From assembly GCA_964352785.1 (NCBI GenBank), contig CAYGTI010000013.1, positions 1 to 64,000 of the forward strand: a stretch of 64,000 bases of DNA. Direction: 5' to 3'. A program made the translations under genes and the position numbers. Each line of letters opens with the position of its first letter. The stretch's first letter is position 1. Positions 26,214-35,902 of the stretch are shown piece after piece. Origin of the DNA: JACOMS01 sp964352785. Lineage in GTDB: Bacteria > Pseudomonadota > Alphaproteobacteria > Caulobacterales > Maricaulaceae. The notes below the pieces were generated by a model. It searched no databases, was not told where the DNA came from, and saw nothing but the letters and a program-made list of their open reading frames with translations.

Positions 26214-27143
26214 TTAATCGCTACGACGTGTGCTTTCGATCTCGCTGGATTGTGCGGATATTTGGGTCAGGTACTCTATTTGCGCGCGCGCTCTTAAATC
26301 ACCCAGAAGTTTTTTTATTTCATCATATGTCATACGGCTCATGATATCACCTTGCATATCTTCGAAACTCGGTTCCGGTGCCCTGCGGCGGTCCAACACT
26401 TCCATGACATGCCACCCGGCCTCTGTTTTGAACGGCGCTAAAACAACTCCCATATCGGCTGAGAAGGCTTTGCGCGTGAGCACAGGATCCAGCATGTCAT
26501 TTGTGAAATAACCCAAATCTCCAGAACTATCCCGGCTGGCACGGTCATTAGAAAATGCGAGCGCCAAAGCTCCAAACCGCTCGCCTTTTTCTAGGCGCTG
26601 CATAATCATATCCGCTGAGTCCTCATCTGCTAGAACGATCTGCCGGGCTCTCACTTCAAGACCGCGCTCTCGTATCGTAGCTTGGGCCTCATAGAGCTGG
26701 CGCGCCGTTTGCTCATTTACAGTTTCTCGCAGATGGTCTTCGACCAAGACATTGCTGAGAATACGTTCCCGCGCTTGTGCCAATCGCCGTTTCGCTAAAA
26801 CCTGTTGATCGAGCGAGAGCGACAACGCTTCGAGAGCCATGAGCCTTTGATCAATAAGTTCTTCTAACACCTCATCAAAGAGCGGGGCGTCAGGCGACAA
26901 GTCCGACATATCTTGATCCGGGTTTTGCGCTTGCGCGACATTTCGAATGTCGCTGAGGTAGATGGCCGTGCCATTAATCTGCGCGACAGGCATATCCCCC
27001 AAACGTACAATCCCCTCGCCGAGCGGTACATCGTCAAGGCCTTGCCCCCGGTTCTGGTATGTCGTTACGGCCACAAGGATAACCACGCACAAACACAATA
27101 TGGCGATTATAATCGTCCTGTTGGTTTGTTGGTTCATTATCAT
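26214..27143 (-). CDS. Membrane-anchored PpiC/SurA-type peptidyl-prolyl isomerase
   Basis: The 309-residue protein has one N-terminal hydrophobic helix (residues 10-30; a signal anchor) and a SurA-like N-terminal helical part with an ALEALSLSLDQQVLAKRRL segment. A parvulin domain follows (about 180-275) with ARQIVLADEDSA, FGALALAFSNDRASRDSSGDLGYF and GWHVMEVLDRR. It probably folds outer-membrane or periplasmic proteins. ATG 27143 has AAGAG 8 bases upstream; ATG 27137 is an alternative. It is divergent from secA and upstream of argJ, an arrangement common in Alphaproteobacteria. Confidence 0.9.
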   Translation of the reverse strand: MIMNQQTNRTIIIAILCLCVVILVAVTTYQNRGQGLDDVPLGEGIVRLGDMPVAQINGTAIYLSDIRNVAQAQNPDQDMSDLSPDAPLFDEVLEELIDQRLMALEALSLSLDQQVLAKRRLAQARERILSNVLVEDHLRETVNEQTARQLYEAQATIRERGLEVRARQIVLADEDSADMIMQRLEKGERFGALALAFSNDRASRDSSGDLGYFTNDMLDPVLTRKAFSADMGVVLAPFKTEAGWHVMEVLDRRRAPEPSFEDMQGDIMSRMTYDEIKKLLGDLRARAQIEYLTQISAQSSEIESTRRSD

Positions 27144-27271
27144 GTCACACTCTTGATCAGAAATACGGGATTGTAACAGTCCCATTCATTGACTTAAGGC
27201 ACTACCGTCACTAAGTCACCTCAAAGTATTGTTATAGGCCGCAAACAGCATAAGTCCTGCCAGGAGTTCCG

Positions 27272-29959
27272 ATGTTAGGCATCGCCAAAAAAATGTTCGG
27301 TTCGGAAAACGACCGAAAGCTAAAAAAACTGCGCCCGATTGTCGCCCAGATCAACGCCCTAGAGCCCTCGATAGAACCGCTTAGTGATGACGCTCTGAAG
27401 GCCAAAACAATCGAATTTAAAGACCGGTTTCAAGGCGGCGAGTCGCTGGATGAACTTCTACCCGAGGCCTTTGCCGTTGTGCGCGAAGCCGCCAAACGGA
27501 CATTGGGCCAGCGTCATTATGATGTGCAGCTTATCGGCGGTATTACGCTCCACAGAGGCGAGATTGCAGAAATGCGCACAGGCGAAGGCAAGACACTTGT
27601 CTCGACACTCGCGGCCTATCTTAACGCTTTAACCGGACGCGGCGTACATATCGTGACCGTCAACGACTATTTGGCCAGCCGCGACGCCCAGTGGATGGGA
27701 CATGTCTATAATTTTCTCGGTCTAACCGTTGGCTGTATCAACAACTTCGAAGCTTACGGGAATGAACGTAAAAACGCCTATAATTGCGACATCACCTACG
27801 GCACAAATAATGAATTTGGGTTTGATTATCTTCGCGATAATATGAAATATTCTGTCGAAGAGATGGCGCAGCGCGGGCACGTCTATGCTATTATTGATGA
27901 AATTGACTCGATCCTGATTGACGAGGCCAGAACGCCGCTCATCATTTCCGGGCCAACAGATGACCGCTCTGAATTTTACCAAACCATCGACGCTATAATT
28001 CCATTGATTGATCCCGATGGTTACGAAGTTGACGAAAAAGCCCGCTCTGCCAGCTTTAACGAGGCTGGTAACGAGCAGATTGAAAACCTCTTGCGGGAGC
28101 GCGGGCTTTTGCAGGGGGAAGATTTGTATGACGTGGAAAATGTTACAATCGTTCACCACATCAACCAAGCTTTAGTTGCCCATAAAACCCAAATCATCGA
28201 TAAAAATTACATCGTCAAGGACGGTAAAGTCATATTGGTTGACGAATTTACGGGACGTTTAATGGATGGTCGCCGCTTATCTCAAGGGCTGCACCAAGCG
28301 ATTGAGGCCAAAGAAAAAGTCGAAATTATGCCGGAGAACATCACTCTAGCGTCTGTCACACTTCAGAACTATTTTCGGCTTTATGAAAAGCTTTCCGGTA
28401 TGACTGGCACAGCCGTCACCGAAGCGTCTGAATTTCACGATATTTACAAGCTTGCTGTTCTCGAAATTCCGACAAACCGCCCAATTCAACGCATAGATGA
28501 TGAAGACGAAATATATCGTACCGAGCGCGAAAAATATAATGCGATTATCTCTGAAATTCAGGCCTGTCAGGAAAAGGGTCAACCTATTCTTGTCGGTACT
28601 GTTTCCATCGAAAAATCTGAGGAACTTTCGCGGTTTTTAACCGAAAGAGACATTGAGCATCAGGTTCTGAACGCCCGCTACCACGAGCAAGAAGCCGCGA
28701 TTGTTGCCCAAGCTGGCGTCCCGTCCAATGTCACAATTGCCACCAACATGGCCGGACGCGGGACAGATATTCAGCTTGGCGGAAATTTGGATATGCGCGT
28801 TGCGCAGGAAATCCCTGAAACAACACTACCCGCAGATGCCGAGAAAATGAAGGCGAAGATAGCCGAAGACGTTGCCGCATTGAAGAAGCAAGCGCTGGAT
28901 GCGGGCGGGCTTTATGTTTTAGCGACAGAACGGCACGAGTCGCGCCGGATCGATAATCAACTGCGTGGACGGACAGGCCGTCAAGGTGACCCGGGACGCT
29001 CCAAATTCTACCTCTCCACTGAAGATGATTTAATGCGAATTTTTGGCGGGGACCGGCTCAAAAACATGATGGGTAAAATCGGGTGGGAAGAAGGTGAAAA
29101 CCTGACCAACCGTTTCATGACCAAGGCGGTTGAGCGCGCGCAGGTTCGGGTTGAGCAGCGCAACTTTGATATTCGTAAAAACCTTCTCAAATATGATGAT
29201 GTGATGAACGATCAGCGCAAAACTATCTTTGAACAGCGCATGGAATTTATGACGGACGATGATGTGTCAGATGTTATCGAAGATTTTCGCCATCAGGTCT
29301 GTGAAGAACTCATTGAAACCTATGTTCCGAAAAAGGCCTATGCCGAACAATGGGATATCGAAGGCCTGACCGAAAAAACAAAAGAAATCCTCGCGATGGA
29401 AATTCCTTTTGCTGAATGGGCCAAAGAAGAAGGTATCGCGGATGAGGAAATGCTACAGCGGCTCAAAAACACCACGGACGGAGCCTTCACTCAATTAACT
29501 TCGGATATTGATCAAACTGAGATGCAGCGCGCTGAAAAACAGGTTCTGCTGCAGGTCATTGACACAAATTGGCGGGAACACCTCCAGCAGTTGGACGCCC
29601 TTAAGAATGTTATTGGCCTTCGGGGTTATGGACAGCGCGACCCTTTAAACGAATATAAGTCTGAGGCTTTTACGTTATTTGACAAGCTATTGACCAATTT
29701 GCGTGAAGGTGTGTCAAAAGCTATGACGCGGCTTTTGATCAATGTGCAAATGCAGCGCCAAGAGCAGTTACAACAGGTGGCGACTCAACAGCACCAACCG
29801 CCATTTGCCTCCACATCGCAAAGCCGCGCACCTATGGATACTGTGAGCCAACCGGTTAAAGAGATTTCGCCAGAGGATCTCAAAGGTGTCTCCCGCAACA
29901 GCTTGTGTCCTTGCGGTTCAGGTAACAAAGTGAAACATTGTCACGGGCGTGTCACTTAG
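27272..29959 (+). CDS. secA: Preprotein translocase subunit SecA
   Basis: The 895-residue ATPase drives protein export through SecYEG. It has the Walker A segment MRTGEGKTLVSTLAAYLNAL near residue 105 and a DEAD-like IIDEIDSILIDEARTPLIISG (about 208-228). The second RecA-like domain carries TNMAGRGTDIQLGGN, and the C-terminal zinc site SLCPCGSGNKVKHCHG binds SecB and ribosomes. The length is normal. A CAGGAG site precedes the ATG. Confidence 0.98.
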   Translation: MLGIAKKMFGSENDRKLKKLRPIVAQINALEPSIEPLSDDALKAKTIEFKDRFQGGESLDELLPEAFAVVREAAKRTLGQRHYDVQLIGGITLHRGEIAEMRTGEGKTLVSTLAAYLNALTGRGVHIVTVNDYLASRDAQWMGHVYNFLGLTVGCINNFEAYGNERKNAYNCDITYGTNNEFGFDYLRDNMKYSVEEMAQRGHVYAIIDEIDSILIDEARTPLIISGPTDDRSEFYQTIDAIIPLIDPDGYEVDEKARSASFNEAGNEQIENLLRERGLLQGEDLYDVENVTIVHHINQALVAHKTQIIDKNYIVKDGKVILVDEFTGRLMDGRRLSQGLHQAIEAKEKVEIMPENITLASVTLQNYFRLYEKLSGMTGTAVTEASEFHDIYKLAVLEIPTNRPIQRIDDEDEIYRTEREKYNAIISEIQACQEKGQPILVGTVSIEKSEELSRFLTERDIEHQVLNARYHEQEAAIVAQAGVPSNVTIATNMAGRGTDIQLGGNLDMRVAQEIPETTLPADAEKMKAKIAEDVAALKKQALDAGGLYVLATERHESRRIDNQLRGRTGRQGDPGRSKFYLSTEDDLMRIFGGDRLKNMMGKIGWEEGENLTNRFMTKAVERAQVRVEQRNFDIRKNLLKYDDVMNDQRKTIFEQRMEFMTDDDVSDVIEDFRHQVCEELIETYVPKKAYAEQWDIEGLTEKTKEILAMEIPFAEWAKEEGIADEEMLQRLKNTTDGAFTQLTSDIDQTEMQRAEKQVLLQVIDTNWREHLQQLDALKNVIGLRGYGQRDPLNEYKSEAFTLFDKLLTNLREGVSKAMTRLLINVQMQRQEQLQQVATQQHQPPFASTSQSRAPMDTVSQPVKEISPEDLKGVSRNSLCPCGSGNKVKHCHGRVT

Positions 29960-29968
29960 ACTGGCCAC

Positions 29969-29989
29969 TTCTAAGCCTGAGCCTTAGAA
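29969..29989 (+). terminator. Hairpin just after secA
   Basis: TTCTAAG (29969-29975) pairs with CTTAGAA (29983-29989) ten bases after the secA stop. No T-tract follows. A second small dyad, GTGATA-AAAA-TATCAC, lies near 30020. The rest of the 280-base gap before the porin gene shows no gene or other site. Confidence 0.35.
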
Positions 29990-30239
29990 ACGAGCTGAAA
30001 CGAAATATAGGTGCCCAGTGATAAAAATATCACGGGAAACATTTTTGTGCACAAACACATTAAAATACATCGCATGCACGTAGCCGCATCCTAGCTCATC
30101 AATCATGCACAATTTCCCGCCGCTTGCGTGTCATTCTTTGTTCAACTGCCGATAACTTTGGATGCGAACCTCTTCAGTGCGTATCGAGAGTGCGTTAATT
30201 TACGAAAGCGCGACTCCCATCGCACACTGGAGAAAAACC

Positions 30240-30980
30240 ATGAAAACCAAATTTATTCTTAGCGCAGCCCTTCTAGCAGCCCTAGCGACCCCCATATCTG
30301 CCTCTGCAGGTGACATTAGCGTATCAACAAGTGTTGACTACGTTTCCGAGTATGTTTTCCGAGGTGTAAGCTACGCTCGTAGCGCGGTTCAGCCTGGCGT
30401 AGAACTATCCAAAGACGGCTTTACATTCGGTGTTTGGACCTCAGTTGCATTCGGTGACACAGCCGACGCTGCTGGCGATGAAATCGACGTTTATGCGGGT
30501 TATGGCTTTGACGTGTCTGACAAAGTTTCTGCAGACGTCGGCGCAACAATCTACCACTTTCCAGATTCAACCGGCGGACTATTTGATTTTGGCGGTGCCA
30601 GTACTATCGAAGTTTACGGAGGCTTGTCATTTGATACGGTCTTAAGTCCATCTGCTTACGCATATTATGATTTCGATCTCGAAGCCTTTACACTCGAGGG
30701 CGGCGTTTCGCATAGTGTGCCTGTTGCGGAAAAAACTAGCTTTGATACTGGGCTTACTGTCGGTCTCGTGACAGCCAGCGGTGGTGGAGATTATCAATAC
30801 GGTACAGCATCTGCTGCGCTCTCTTATGCCTTTACAGATGATGTAGCAGCATATGTTGGCGCGAACTATTCACTATCATCCGAAGACACTTTACGTTTCA
30901 AGGTCGATGGTCTCGGAAACTCCTTCACAAATACCGATAACATGCTTTGGACAGGTATCGGCGTTTCAGCAGGATTTTAA
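30240..30980 (+). CDS. TorF family putative porin
   Basis: The 246-residue outer-membrane beta-barrel protein has a signal peptide (MKTKFILSAALLAALATPISASA, residues 1-23). The mature part begins with the family's typical SVSTSVDYVSEYVFRGVSYARSAVQPGV and ends in an aromatic strand with terminal Phe (GIGVSAGF), as porins do. TorF proteins are short predicted porins of Proteobacteria with unknown solutes. ATG 30240 follows GGAG and yields a clean signal peptide; the upstream in-frame extension to 30162 is rejected. Confidence 0.85.
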   Translation: MKTKFILSAALLAALATPISASAGDISVSTSVDYVSEYVFRGVSYARSAVQPGVELSKDGFTFGVWTSVAFGDTADAAGDEIDVYAGYGFDVSDKVSADVGATIYHFPDSTGGLFDFGGASTIEVYGGLSFDTVLSPSAYAYYDFDLEAFTLEGGVSHSVPVAEKTSFDTGLTVGLVTASGGGDYQYGTASAALSYAFTDDVAAYVGANYSLSSEDTLRFKVDGLGNSFTNTDNMLWTGIGVSAGF

Positions 30981-30985
30981 AGTCT

Positions 30986-31013
30986 TGAGAGAGCAAATAT
31001 GTAAGCTCTCTCA
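30986..31013 (+). terminator. Terminator after the porin gene
   Basis: The stem TGAGAGAGC / GCTCTCTCA (9 bp, perfect) with a 10-base loop begins 6 bases after the porin stop. A run of five T residues follows about 12 bases later, so it is likely but not an ideal intrinsic terminator. Confidence 0.55.
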
Positions 31014-31038
31014 TATGCTCAAATATTTTTACTCAGTC

Positions 31039-31986
31039 TTAAAGCAAAGACCGACCTATATTTAAGAATTTCTCCCGGCGCTGTTTCACCAAGGCGTCGG
31101 GATCAATTTTTGCTAAAATCTTAAGTGTTTTAACAATTTCAGATCCGACCGTTTTAATCATCTCATCTGGAGACCTGTGAGCTCCACCGGCGGGTTCTTT
31201 TATGATTTCATCAATGATTTTAAGGCGCCGCAAATCTTGCGCGGTGATTTTCATAGCTTTGGCCGCATCTTGAGCTTTAGTAGCATCGCGCCATAAAATG
31301 GACGCGCACCCTTCCGGCGAAATAACAGAATAGATAGAATGCTCCAGCATCATAATTTTATTGGCTGTCGCAATCGCAACAGCACCACCTGAACCGCCTT
31401 CGCCTGTGATGATCGTCACAAACGGCACACGTAATGACAATCCACGATCAATAGAGCGCGCAATGGCCTCAGCCTGACCGCGTTCTTCGGCACCGCGCCC
31501 GGGGAACGCCCCGGCTGTATCCACAAAGGAAACCACAGGAATTGAAAACCGCTCGGCCATGTCCATCAAGCGTACAGCTTTGCGGTAACCCTCGGGCTGC
31601 GCCATGCCGAAATTATGCTTAAGGCGGGTTCCAGTATCTTTGCCTTTTTCATGGCCCATGATCACAACGCTATGGCCGCGAATTTTACCAAGGCCGCCGA
31701 GCAGCGCATCATCGTCGCCAAATTTCCGGTCACCTGAAAGCGGCGTGTAATCTGACACTAATCCTTTGCAATACTGACTAAAGTGAGGCCGTGCGGGGTG
31801 GCGGGCGACATGGGTTTTTTCCCACGGGCCGAGCTTTTTATAAACGGATTTAAGCTGCTCTGCGATTTTGGTATTGACTTGTTTCAGATCGCTCTCAGAG
31901 CCCCCATTTTGGGTCAAGTCTTCAACTTTACTGTCCAAATCAGCAATTGAGCGTTCAAATGTCAAATATGTGCGGGCCGGGCTCAT
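31039..31986 (-). CDS. accA: Acetyl-CoA carboxylase carboxyltransferase subunit alpha
   Basis: The 315-residue carboxyltransferase alpha subunit makes malonyl-CoA together with AccD. It contains PFVTIITGEGGSGGAVAIATANKIMMLEHSIYSVISPEGCASILWRD, the core binding segment, with the glycine-rich oxyanion loops near residue 200. ATG 31986 (MSPARTYL) is preferred: AAGGAA precedes it and it fits the family start, whereas the longer form to 32040 adds unrelated residues. It is divergent from the M16 protease gene. Confidence 0.96.
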   Translation of the reverse strand: MSPARTYLTFERSIADLDSKVEDLTQNGGSESDLKQVNTKIAEQLKSVYKKLGPWEKTHVARHPARPHFSQYCKGLVSDYTPLSGDRKFGDDDALLGGLGKIRGHSVVIMGHEKGKDTGTRLKHNFGMAQPEGYRKAVRLMDMAERFSIPVVSFVDTAGAFPGRGAEERGQAEAIARSIDRGLSLRVPFVTIITGEGGSGGAVAIATANKIMMLEHSIYSVISPEGCASILWRDATKAQDAAKAMKITAQDLRRLKIIDEIIKEPAGGAHRSPDEMIKTVGSEIVKTLKILAKIDPDALVKQRREKFLNIGRSLL

Positions 31987-32118
31987 AAGATTTCCTTGCT
32001 TTAAGGTCGCGCACAATAGCAAAGCCGGCGCACAGAACAACCTAAGAATAAGCTGTTATCACTTTGCTCATAATTTTAGTTCATAATTCTTAAATTATAT
32101 TTGACTTTGTAGGGTTCC

Positions 32119-34962
32119 ATGCGCCGTAAATCTGTAGCGTCGGTTTTTGTTCTGTGTTTCGCCGTGTGCCTCGCCGGGTGTGTGCCAGGGTCAAAGTCGA
32201 GCGCAACACGCGTGTTTGATCCGTTGGTCGATACGTGGCCGCACGATATTAGCGATATTCCAGAAGACCGCGACGTGCAGTATGGCCGCCTTGAGAATGG
32301 TATGCGCTATGCGTTGCAATCCAATATGCGCCCGGAAGGCGAGGCTGTTGTCCGTTTTCACATTCGTGCGGGCAGCCAGCACGAAACAGACGATACCCTC
32401 GGCGTGGCGCACTTTTTAGAACATATGGCCTTTAATGGGTCGCAAAATGTTCCCGAAGGCGAAATGGTCAAGTCGCTTGAGCGGCTGGGTTTGTCTTTCG
32501 GAGCGGATACAAATGCTTCGACGACATTTTCTCAGACGCAATATATGCTAAACTTGCCGGACGTTGGCGACGAGACGGTAGATTATGCCTTGTTTTTGAT
32601 GCGGGAAACGGCAGATAAATTACTCATTGATGAGGCGGCTGTGAACCGCGAGCGCGGCGTTGTGAAGGCAGAAGAAGCGAAAGGGAACTCACCGGGGCGA
32701 AAAGCGCGGCGCGCTTTCATGGATTTCATGTACCCAGATATTTTATCTCGGACGCGGCCTGTTATTGGTTTGCCAGAAACACTCGACACAATCACAGCGG
32801 AGCAAATTTCTACATTTTACAAAACCCACTACCGTCCGGACCGAGCGCTTTTGGTTATAGTCGGCGATATGGATGTTGCCCTGATGAAAGAGAAGGTCAC
32901 AGCAACGTTTAGTGATTGGTCAAATGAGACGCCCGCTCCGGTCGATCCTGATTTGGGTAGCGTAAATTCCCGGAAAATGGCCGCAAAAATTTATCACGAT
33001 GATGAACTTACCACGCAAGTCAGCCTGCTGGATGCGAGAGCGAGCACTTACAAAGGGGACACCACGGCCGCGCAGCGAGAAACTTTTATTCGCGGTTACG
33101 CGAATGAAATCGTTAACCAACGTATTCGCAAGCAGCTATTGGATAGCGGCGCAAAAGTCCGAGGGGCTAACATCTCCTATTCTGCTGGCAAAACTGGCGA
33201 CACGCTCTCGGCTTTTGCAGCGGCCAAGGATGATGACTGGAAAGCAGGTTTAGAACTTTTGGATATAGAAATTCGGCGCGCTTTGAACTACGGATTTCAA
33301 CAAGCCGAATATAACGAACTGCTAGCCAACACACGCAGGCGCCTGACGGACGCGGCAAATTATGCCGCCAAGCGCCCATCAGCATCGCTTGCATCAGGTA
33401 TTGTCGGCAGCTTTGCCCAAGGTTATGTGTGGACGACGCCGGAGAAACAGCTCGAATATTTCAAAAACCATGCAGGCTCTATCGGGATTGAGGATTTAAA
33501 CACGGCGTTCAAAGAGATGTGGTCTGACTTTAATCCGACATTTTGGCTGGAAGGCCCAAAAGTTGACGGCACGACCGAAGATGACGTTCTTAAAACTTAT
33601 AAGCAGGCAAAACTCAGAGTGCCTGAAAGGCCAAGTGACAGGAAAAAACTCACTTTCGCCTATCAGGACTTTGGGTCGCCCGGGAAAGTAATTTCAGAAA
33701 CCCGCATTGATGATTTTGATATTGAACAGATTATTTTTAGCAACAATGTCAGGCTAAATCTGAAGAAAACAGATTTTGAGGACAAATGGATCAACATGCG
33801 TGTAAGCGTTGGCGAAGGCTGGAATGCGTTCCCCAAAGATAAACCTGCTGTTTTAACCCTCGCAAATGCTTTTCCTTTGGGCGGCTATGAGGCTCACAAA
33901 GCCAGCGAATTGTCCGAAATATTTGCAGGTAAAAACATTGGTGTGAATATGGGCATTGGAAGTGAACGTCTTCTGTTTGTGGGATCGACAAACCCTGAAG
34001 ACGTTGAAGATCAGCTTAAAGCTTGGACAGCCCTTTTGACAGCTCCCGGTTACCGCCCTGAATGGAAAGAGAAATTCATTGAAAGCCTGAAAGCAAGCTT
34101 CCATACTATCGACTCCACGCCGGGCGGCATTGCGGCGCGCGACCTTGGCCGTATTTGGACGAATGGCGATCGCCGCTTTGGATATGTTGACCAATCTGAA
34201 TATGAGGCTGCGAGCATAGAGGACGTAAAGTCTGTTCTCGCGCCAATATTACGAGACGGTGCCATTGAGATCGGCGTTGTCGGTGATTTTGACAAAGACG
34301 CAATCATTGACATTGTGGCAAAAACTTACGGCGCATTGCCACCGCGGCGTGCTTTCTTTGACCCGCTCTCAGAGGCTTTTAATCTAGACTTTCCGGAACC
34401 TGACCGGGTTACGCTCACACATACGGGTGCGGAAAATCAGGGCGCAATATACTTGGCTTGGCCGATATCCCAAGTATGGTCTGTCGAACGCTCACGCAGA
34501 TATTCTTTGTTACAATACATCTTCCAAAACCGGATGACCGAAATTATTCGCGAAGATATGGGCATCACATACTCTCCGTCTGCGGCGCTTCGCTTTGATC
34601 GTAACAATGTTGACTATGGTTATGTCTCAGCATCAATGACGTCAGACCCTCAATATTTCGAGGCTTTTGAAAACGCGGCCAAAGATATCGCGGCTAACCT
34701 TCGTAGCGGGGGCATTACGTCTGACGAGCTTGAGCGGGCTCGAAAGCCTTTAATTCAAAGCTTTGAGCGGTCCGAGAAAGAAAATAGCAACTGGATTCGT
34801 CTTGTCGCCCAGTCTCAAACCGAGCCCGAGACGCTTGATTGGCGCCGCAGCCGACGCGGTGCTTTTGAAGCCATGACAACGGCTGATTTGGATCAAGCTG
34901 CGAAAGAACTTTTCGCGCCTGAAACCCTGCATGTGGTTTTAATAAAGCCCGAAGATCGTTAA
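32119..34962 (+). CDS. M16 family zinc metallopeptidase, lipoprotein
   Basis: The 947-residue protein begins with a lipoprotein signal (lipobox LAGC, Cys21) and is therefore probably anchored to the outer or inner membrane. The inverted zinc motif HFLEH (His98, Glu101, His102) lies in GVAHFLEHMAFNGS. The downstream third ligand is likely in the NRERGVVKAEEAKG stretch. The second half is a catalytically inactive M16 repeat. The size and layout match the pitrilysin-like two-lobed peptidases common in Gammaproteobacteria and Alphaproteobacteria, which cleave peptides in the periplasm. It is monocistronic and convergent with xerD. Confidence 0.92.
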   Translation: MRRKSVASVFVLCFAVCLAGCVPGSKSSATRVFDPLVDTWPHDISDIPEDRDVQYGRLENGMRYALQSNMRPEGEAVVRFHIRAGSQHETDDTLGVAHFLEHMAFNGSQNVPEGEMVKSLERLGLSFGADTNASTTFSQTQYMLNLPDVGDETVDYALFLMRETADKLLIDEAAVNRERGVVKAEEAKGNSPGRKARRAFMDFMYPDILSRTRPVIGLPETLDTITAEQISTFYKTHYRPDRALLVIVGDMDVALMKEKVTATFSDWSNETPAPVDPDLGSVNSRKMAAKIYHDDELTTQVSLLDARASTYKGDTTAAQRETFIRGYANEIVNQRIRKQLLDSGAKVRGANISYSAGKTGDTLSAFAAAKDDDWKAGLELLDIEIRRALNYGFQQAEYNELLANTRRRLTDAANYAAKRPSASLASGIVGSFAQGYVWTTPEKQLEYFKNHAGSIGIEDLNTAFKEMWSDFNPTFWLEGPKVDGTTEDDVLKTYKQAKLRVPERPSDRKKLTFAYQDFGSPGKVISETRIDDFDIEQIIFSNNVRLNLKKTDFEDKWINMRVSVGEGWNAFPKDKPAVLTLANAFPLGGYEAHKASELSEIFAGKNIGVNMGIGSERLLFVGSTNPEDVEDQLKAWTALLTAPGYRPEWKEKFIESLKASFHTIDSTPGGIAARDLGRIWTNGDRRFGYVDQSEYEAASIEDVKSVLAPILRDGAIEIGVVGDFDKDAIIDIVAKTYGALPPRRAFFDPLSEAFNLDFPEPDRVTLTHTGAENQGAIYLAWPISQVWSVERSRRYSLLQYIFQNRMTEIIREDMGITYSPSAALRFDRNNVDYGYVSASMTSDPQYFEAFENAAKDIAANLRSGGITSDELERARKPLIQSFERSEKENSNWIRLVAQSQTEPETLDWRRSRRGAFEAMTTADLDQAAKELFAPETLHVVLIKPEDR

Positions 34963-34977
34963 GTGTAGTCTTACAGA

Positions 34978-35901
34978 CTAGTCCGGCTTAGATAGCGGAT
35001 GCATATCGTACACCAAGGCCCTCATGCGTTCGTCAAGCACATGCGTGTAAATTTGCGTCGTCGAGATATCAGCATGTCCAAGAAGTTTTTGAACGCTGCG
35101 TAGATCAGCGCCGCGCGCTAACAGGTGCGTGGCAAAAGCGTGACGCAGAACATGGGGCGAGACGCGGCTCGGCTCTAAGCCCGCTTTAACGGCGAGGTCT
35201 TTTAGCATTTGAGCAAAACGCTCGCGGGTCAGGTGCCCTGACGTCGCGCGGGAGGGGAACAAGAAAATATCCGCCCGCTCGCGCTGCGCTAGTATTTCGG
35301 GGAGGGTGTCTTTGCGAGCTTTCATCCAAGCTGTGATAGATCTTATCGCTGCGCCTGTGAGAGGCACCAAACGTTCTTTTCCGCCCTTACCTTTGATCAT
35401 TAAGCATTCGTCGCGGCGCTTTGTCTGGGATGTTTTTAACGACACAAGCTCATTCACCCGCAGCCCGCCCGCATAGAGAACCTCCAACAGACACTGCAAG
35501 CGAAGACCTTTAGTTGACATGTCACCTTCCGCTGCGGCGAACAAAGCATCTACATCGGCCTCGGATAAAATTTTGGGGAGGGTTCGCCCTCGTTTGGGCC
35601 CGCGTAAATGGTGTGCTGGATTATCGTGCCGAAGATTGTCGAGCTGTAAAAACAGGTAAAATTGCTTGATGGCAGAAAGCTTTCTCGCAGCTGTTGACGG
35701 GGCGAAACCCTGTCTGGCCCACAGCGCAAGCACGGCTTCGATATGGCCTGTCCCTGCGGATAAAACATCTTTTCCTGCCGCGCGTAGAGCCGTTTGGAAT
35801 GTTTCCAAATCTTGTGTGTAGGCTGCAAGGGTATTATCTGACGCGCCGCGCTCCGCGCTCATCATGTCTATAAAGTTATCAATGGCCTTACCGGCATCCA
35901 T
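34978..35901 (-). CDS. xerD: Tyrosine recombinase XerD
   Basis: The 307-residue tyrosine recombinase resolves chromosome dimers at dif with XerC under FtsK control. The N-terminal SAM-like domain (1-95) is followed by the catalytic domain. It has the Arg in GGLRVNELVSL, the HxxR set in SPHVLRHAFATHLLARGADLRSVQKLLGHADISTTQIYTHV, and the nucleophile Tyr near the end. ATG 35901 lies 1 base after the stop of the upstream gene (TAATATG), giving coupled translation. An in-frame upstream ATG inside that gene is rejected. Confidence 0.94.
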   Translation of the reverse strand: MDAGKAIDNFIDMMSAERGASDNTLAAYTQDLETFQTALRAAGKDVLSAGTGHIEAVLALWARQGFAPSTAARKLSAIKQFYLFLQLDNLRHDNPAHHLRGPKRGRTLPKILSEADVDALFAAAEGDMSTKGLRLQCLLEVLYAGGLRVNELVSLKTSQTKRRDECLMIKGKGGKERLVPLTGAAIRSITAWMKARKDTLPEILAQRERADIFLFPSRATSGHLTRERFAQMLKDLAVKAGLEPSRVSPHVLRHAFATHLLARGADLRSVQKLLGHADISTTQIYTHVLDERMRALVYDMHPLSKPD

Positions 35902-35902
35902 A